From: a virus
Direction: 5' to 3' (one strand)
IMG/VR virus record: IMGVR_UViG_3300042889_001421
Span: 1 to 30,239 of that record
DNA length: 30,239 nt
Shown: one piece after another, positions 28,803 to 30,239 of the stretch
Position numbering within the stretch: the first letter of the stretch is position 1
Layout of the letters: every line of letters starts with the position of its first letter
Program-made: the position numbers and the translations under genes
Notes under the pieces: model-generated
Told to the model about the DNA's origin: nothing
Seen by the model: only the letters and a program-made list of their open reading frames with translations
Database searches by the model: none

Positions 28803-28840
28803 AAAAGGTGTTCCCCGATGTTCTCAGGGAGCACCTTTTT
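28803..28840 (+). terminator. Rho-independent terminator after the att core
   Basis: AAAGGTGTTCCC (28804-28815) pairs with GGGAGCACCTTTTT (28827-28840) around an 11-nt loop, forming a 12-bp stem with one G-U pair, and ends in a run of five T. It is 32 bp past the core. In the prophage it would end the reconstituted host RNA gene; it also isolates the downstream small gene. Confidence 0.88.
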
Positions 28841-28925
28841 ATTGAGGCAATCATTCGTTGGAATCCATCAAGAAGCTGGTTTGATTTTGGATGGACAAAA
28901 ACCCAGAAAAACAGGACATTCGGCC

Positions 28926-29264
28926 ATGGAATTCCTCATCCCCCTCGTCATCTCCAGTTTGATTTTCGGCATCGTTGGCTGCGCCATCGGCGACCTCGGC
29001 GGCAAAAAGAACGGCAAGAAGGGCTTGGCGCTCGGTGCTCTTCTCGGCCCGATTGGCTGCATCATTGTCGCCATCCTTCCTCCAGGTGAGGGGTCGGCGG
29101 TTAAAAATGAAAAACAGCAGGCGGTCGAACTAGAGCGGCGCAAAGTTGCGCTTCTTGAGGCTCAGCTTGCCGAATTAAAAAAAGGCAGGTCCCCGGCTAC
29201 CAGCTCCCGCACCCAACGTGCCGAAGCTCTCCTCGACGAGCCGCCCGTCTACCGTCTCGACTGA
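28926..29264 (+). CDS. Small membrane protein (moron), GlsB/YeaQ-like
   Basis: 112 aa from ATG 28926. Two transmembrane stretches (residues 2-20 and about 34-54) enclose a Gly/Lys loop (GDLGGKKNGKKG), a layout like the GlsB/YeaQ or PLD-N-type small membrane families. A cytoplasmic helical tail of about 55 aa (KNEKQQAVELERRKVALLEA, then QLAELKKGRS) follows. It stands alone on the plus strand between the att core and the end of the leftward operon, convergent with it; in the prophage it would be next to attL. Such single genes at prophage ends are typically expressed in lysogens (host fitness or exclusion). A start further upstream would overlap the terminator and is rejected. Confidence 0.72.
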   Translation: MEFLIPLVISSLIFGIVGCAIGDLGGKKNGKKGLALGALLGPIGCIIVAILPPGEGSAVKNEKQQAVELERRKVALLEAQLAELKKGRSPATSSRTQRAEALLDEPPVYRLD

Positions 29265-29267
29265 GCC

Positions 29268-29327
29268 CTAGATCGCCAGCGCTGCCGCCCGGATGTTTTC
29301 GGATGCGTCCATTTCCCGTTTCATCAT
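29268..29327 (-). CDS. Possible micro-ORF at the end of the leftward operon (19 aa)
   Basis: ATG-ATG start at 29327, reading MMKREMDASENIRAAALAI to a TAG at 29268. The frame is open further upstream into the 103-aa gene without an obvious ATG. It ends 3 bp from the end of the convergent plus-strand gene. The amphipathic helix look is compatible with a real mini-protein, but the support is weak. Confidence 0.25.
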   Translation of the reverse strand: MMKREMDASENIRAAALAI

Positions 29328-29373
29328 TTGCCCTGGCGCCGCGCTAATGCTCTGCCCGATCGTGGCAGAAGAT

Positions 29374-29685
29374 TTACGCCCAGAAAACGTTTGGCGCGGT
29401 GATGTATTCCGCGTCGATCTCGACACGCGCACCGAGGCCGCCAAGTGCCGCGATGATGTCCGCGAACTCGGGGAAATCCTTCGGGCTCATCACCGGCGAT
29501 CCGAGCAGCGGCGTGTCCATGATCGCATCGTCGCATGGGATAAATGTTTTGCCTTCATGTTCGCCGCTAAATATAGGGCATAATCCGGGCAACCAAAAAA
29601 CGGGAAGTCCGCGATCAATCTGCGCCTGCGCCACCGCGTCGTTAGCCGCTTGCGCTTGCTGAGGTGTTGTTACAAATCCGATCAT
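29374..29685 (-). CDS. Last gene of the leftward operon: small protein (103 aa)
   Basis: 103 aa starting with MIGFVTTPQQAQAANDAVAQ (ATGA overlap on the tail gene stop). Helical N-terminus, a Cys/Pro-rich middle (FWLPGLCPIF, KTFIPCDDAI), then DFPEFADIIAALGGLGARVE, a helix-turn segment. Following the tail genes it may be a fibre chaperone, a tail accessory or a lysis-timing gene; no family is recognised. No terminator is visible behind it before the convergent gene. Confidence 0.65.
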   Translation of the reverse strand: MIGFVTTPQQAQAANDAVAQAQIDRGLPVFWLPGLCPIFSGEHEGKTFIPCDDAIMDTPLLGSPVMSPKDFPEFADIIAALGGLGARVEIDAEYITAPNVFWA

Positions 29686-30239
29686 GGCAAGGTGAGTCCG
29701 GTGCAGGTTTCCCAGAGGGTTTTGAGGTCTAGCGTAAATCTACTCGCCTGATCGTCGTCGATTCCAGCCATTGCCCCATATAGGCCAAATCGTGAATTCG
29801 ACCTGAATATCCCCTCACCATTCAGCGCTGTTGCCCACATGGTCTTCGTAGAAAGCACAGGGGCGCTTTGAGTCGTGTTGATGGTTGATTGCAACAACCC
29901 GCTCGCCCGTCGCACAAAAGCACGCTGTCTTGTTTCGCTAGTCCTAGAAATTAAGTGCAATCCAACATTCCCAATGTTTGCGACGCCCGAGGTAGACGAC
30001 GCGGAAATACCTGTAATCTGGCCGTTACCCCCTGTATTATGCATGATTCCGGTATGCCTAGTATTGTTCCCATCACGCACGCCGATCATGCCAGCGAATG
30101 AGTTACTCGGGACCGTCGTAATAAGCGAGAAAAGGCATCCTTGCTGGGCAGTTATTCCAAGCCCGGCGGCGGTTGAATTTAAGCTGAAAACATTTGATAC
30201 TCCATCGCCCTGAATATAGCCGCTGGCATGGGTTGTAGT
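29682..30239 (-). CDS. Phage tail/receptor-region protein, C-terminal part (start at 270 across the junction)
   Basis: This is the rest of the gene that begins at 270. After the junction it reads TTTHASGYIQGDGVSNVFSL, then a beta-rich domain with ...GMIGVRDGNNTRHTGIMHNTG... and ends ...DLKTLWETCTGLTLP. The Gly/Asn/Thr-rich, strand-forming composition suggests a lectin-like or jelly-roll receptor domain (concanavalin-like folds have similar text), not an enzyme. An internal Met at 30089 gives a 135-aa start, but the frame is open and meaningful further upstream, so this is not the true start. AT-richer than the main genome. Confidence 0.78.
   Translation of the reverse strand, partial: TTTHASGYIQGDGVSNVFSLNSTAAGLGITAQQGCLFSLITTVPSNSFAGMIGVRDGNNTRHTGIMHNTGGNGQITGISASSTSGVANIGNVGLHLISRTSETRQRAFVRRASGLLQSTINTTQSAPVLSTKTMWATALNGEGIFRSNSRFGLYGAMAGIDDDQASRFTLDLKTLWETCTGLTLP
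30225..30239. repeat. Terminal overlap, copy 2 (circular junction)
   Basis: Exact copy of bases 1-15; joining here restores an open reading frame of about 270 codons. Confidence 0.9.

Larger units (their letters stand above)
28483..28925. other. Attachment-site region, non-coding
   Basis: 443 bp with no supported gene. It contains GGGGATCAACTCCCC (28500-28514, a weak hairpin after int), repeated TGTTCTC/GAGAACA elements (28551-28570, 28625-28642, 28819-28825), the att core-like segment (28752-28771), a terminator (28803-28840) and the leader of the following small gene. Confidence 0.7.

Noticed and set aside
28818-29264. Longer version of the membrane protein starting at 28818
   Set aside because: That start lies inside the terminator hairpin (28803-28840) and the extra N-terminus has no resemblance to a membrane-protein start; ATG 28926 begins directly with the transmembrane segment.
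29682-30089. Separate 135-aa gene starting at 30089
   Set aside because: The frame continues upstream across the circular junction to an ATG that overlaps the previous stop codon by 4 nt, with coherent protein text throughout.
1-30239. Direct terminal repeats as packaged phage ends
   Set aside because: The 15-bp repeat is far shorter than known terminal repeats and lies in the middle of an open tail gene; circular assembly overlap explains it.

Overview
The window reads as the complete genome of a temperate tailed phage, presented as a linearised circle. The first 15 bases (1-15) are repeated exactly as the last 15 (30225-30239). Joining the ends keeps one minus-strand tail gene open across the junction (270 down to 1, then 30224 down to 29682, about 270 codons), so the circular genome is about 30,224 bp. 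The phage is a siphovirus: it has a tape measure and a tail tube but no tail sheath. Its head genes are Mu-like: DUF935/gp29 portal, MuF-type minor head protein, gpG-type morphogenesis protein, gpI-type protease/scaffold, DUF1320 and gp37-type connectors. It carries a tyrosine integrase instead of a Mu transposase. The GC-rich composition, the integrase active-site variant (Asn at both usual His positions) and the general look of the proteins suggest a Verrucomicrobiota or related PVC-group host. That host assignment is from memory of protein families, not from a search.

Layout. Almost the whole lytic programme is one leftward (minus-strand) gene series starting at a divergent control region at 26117-26214. 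Going leftward: small early genes (26116-24632); a homologous-recombination and replication block with an unknown 211-aa protein, Bet/RecT annealing protein, coiled-coil protein, YqaJ exonuclease, RusA resolvase, SSB-like protein, replication initiator with an iteron-like origin inside it, and DnaC-like helicase loader (24596-19404); more small genes (19407-17777); TerS and TerL (17744-15811); a lysis cassette (15778-14760); portal and head genes (14736-7996); tail tube and tail genes with an S74-chaperoned fibre placed before the tape measure (7993-3679); baseplate and collagen-like receptor-binding genes (3682-267); and finally the genes that cross the junction (270 to 29374). About 20 adjacent gene pairs share a 4-nt start/stop overlap (ATGA, GTGA or TTGA), so translational coupling is pervasive.

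On the plus strand are only the lysogeny repressor (26215-27072), the integrase (27307-28482) and, on the far side of the attachment site, a small membrane-protein gene (28926-29264). The non-coding stretch 28483-28925 holds a probable attP whose core looks like the 3' end of a tmRNA or tRNA-Ser gene (28752-28771), repeated TGTTCTC/GAGAACA elements, and a strong terminator hairpin that could serve the reconstituted host RNA in the prophage.

The more unusual items are three copies of a 19-bp palindrome inside the replication initiator gene, a 10-mer GTGGTCCCCG repeated five times mostly at gene ends of the lytic operon, an 8-bp tandem array of nearly 12 copies between repressor and integrase, a repressor that appears to combine HTH, ribbon-helix-helix and S24 protease parts, and a receptor-binding gene with six repeats, each ending in a [RK]G[DN] collagen-like segment.
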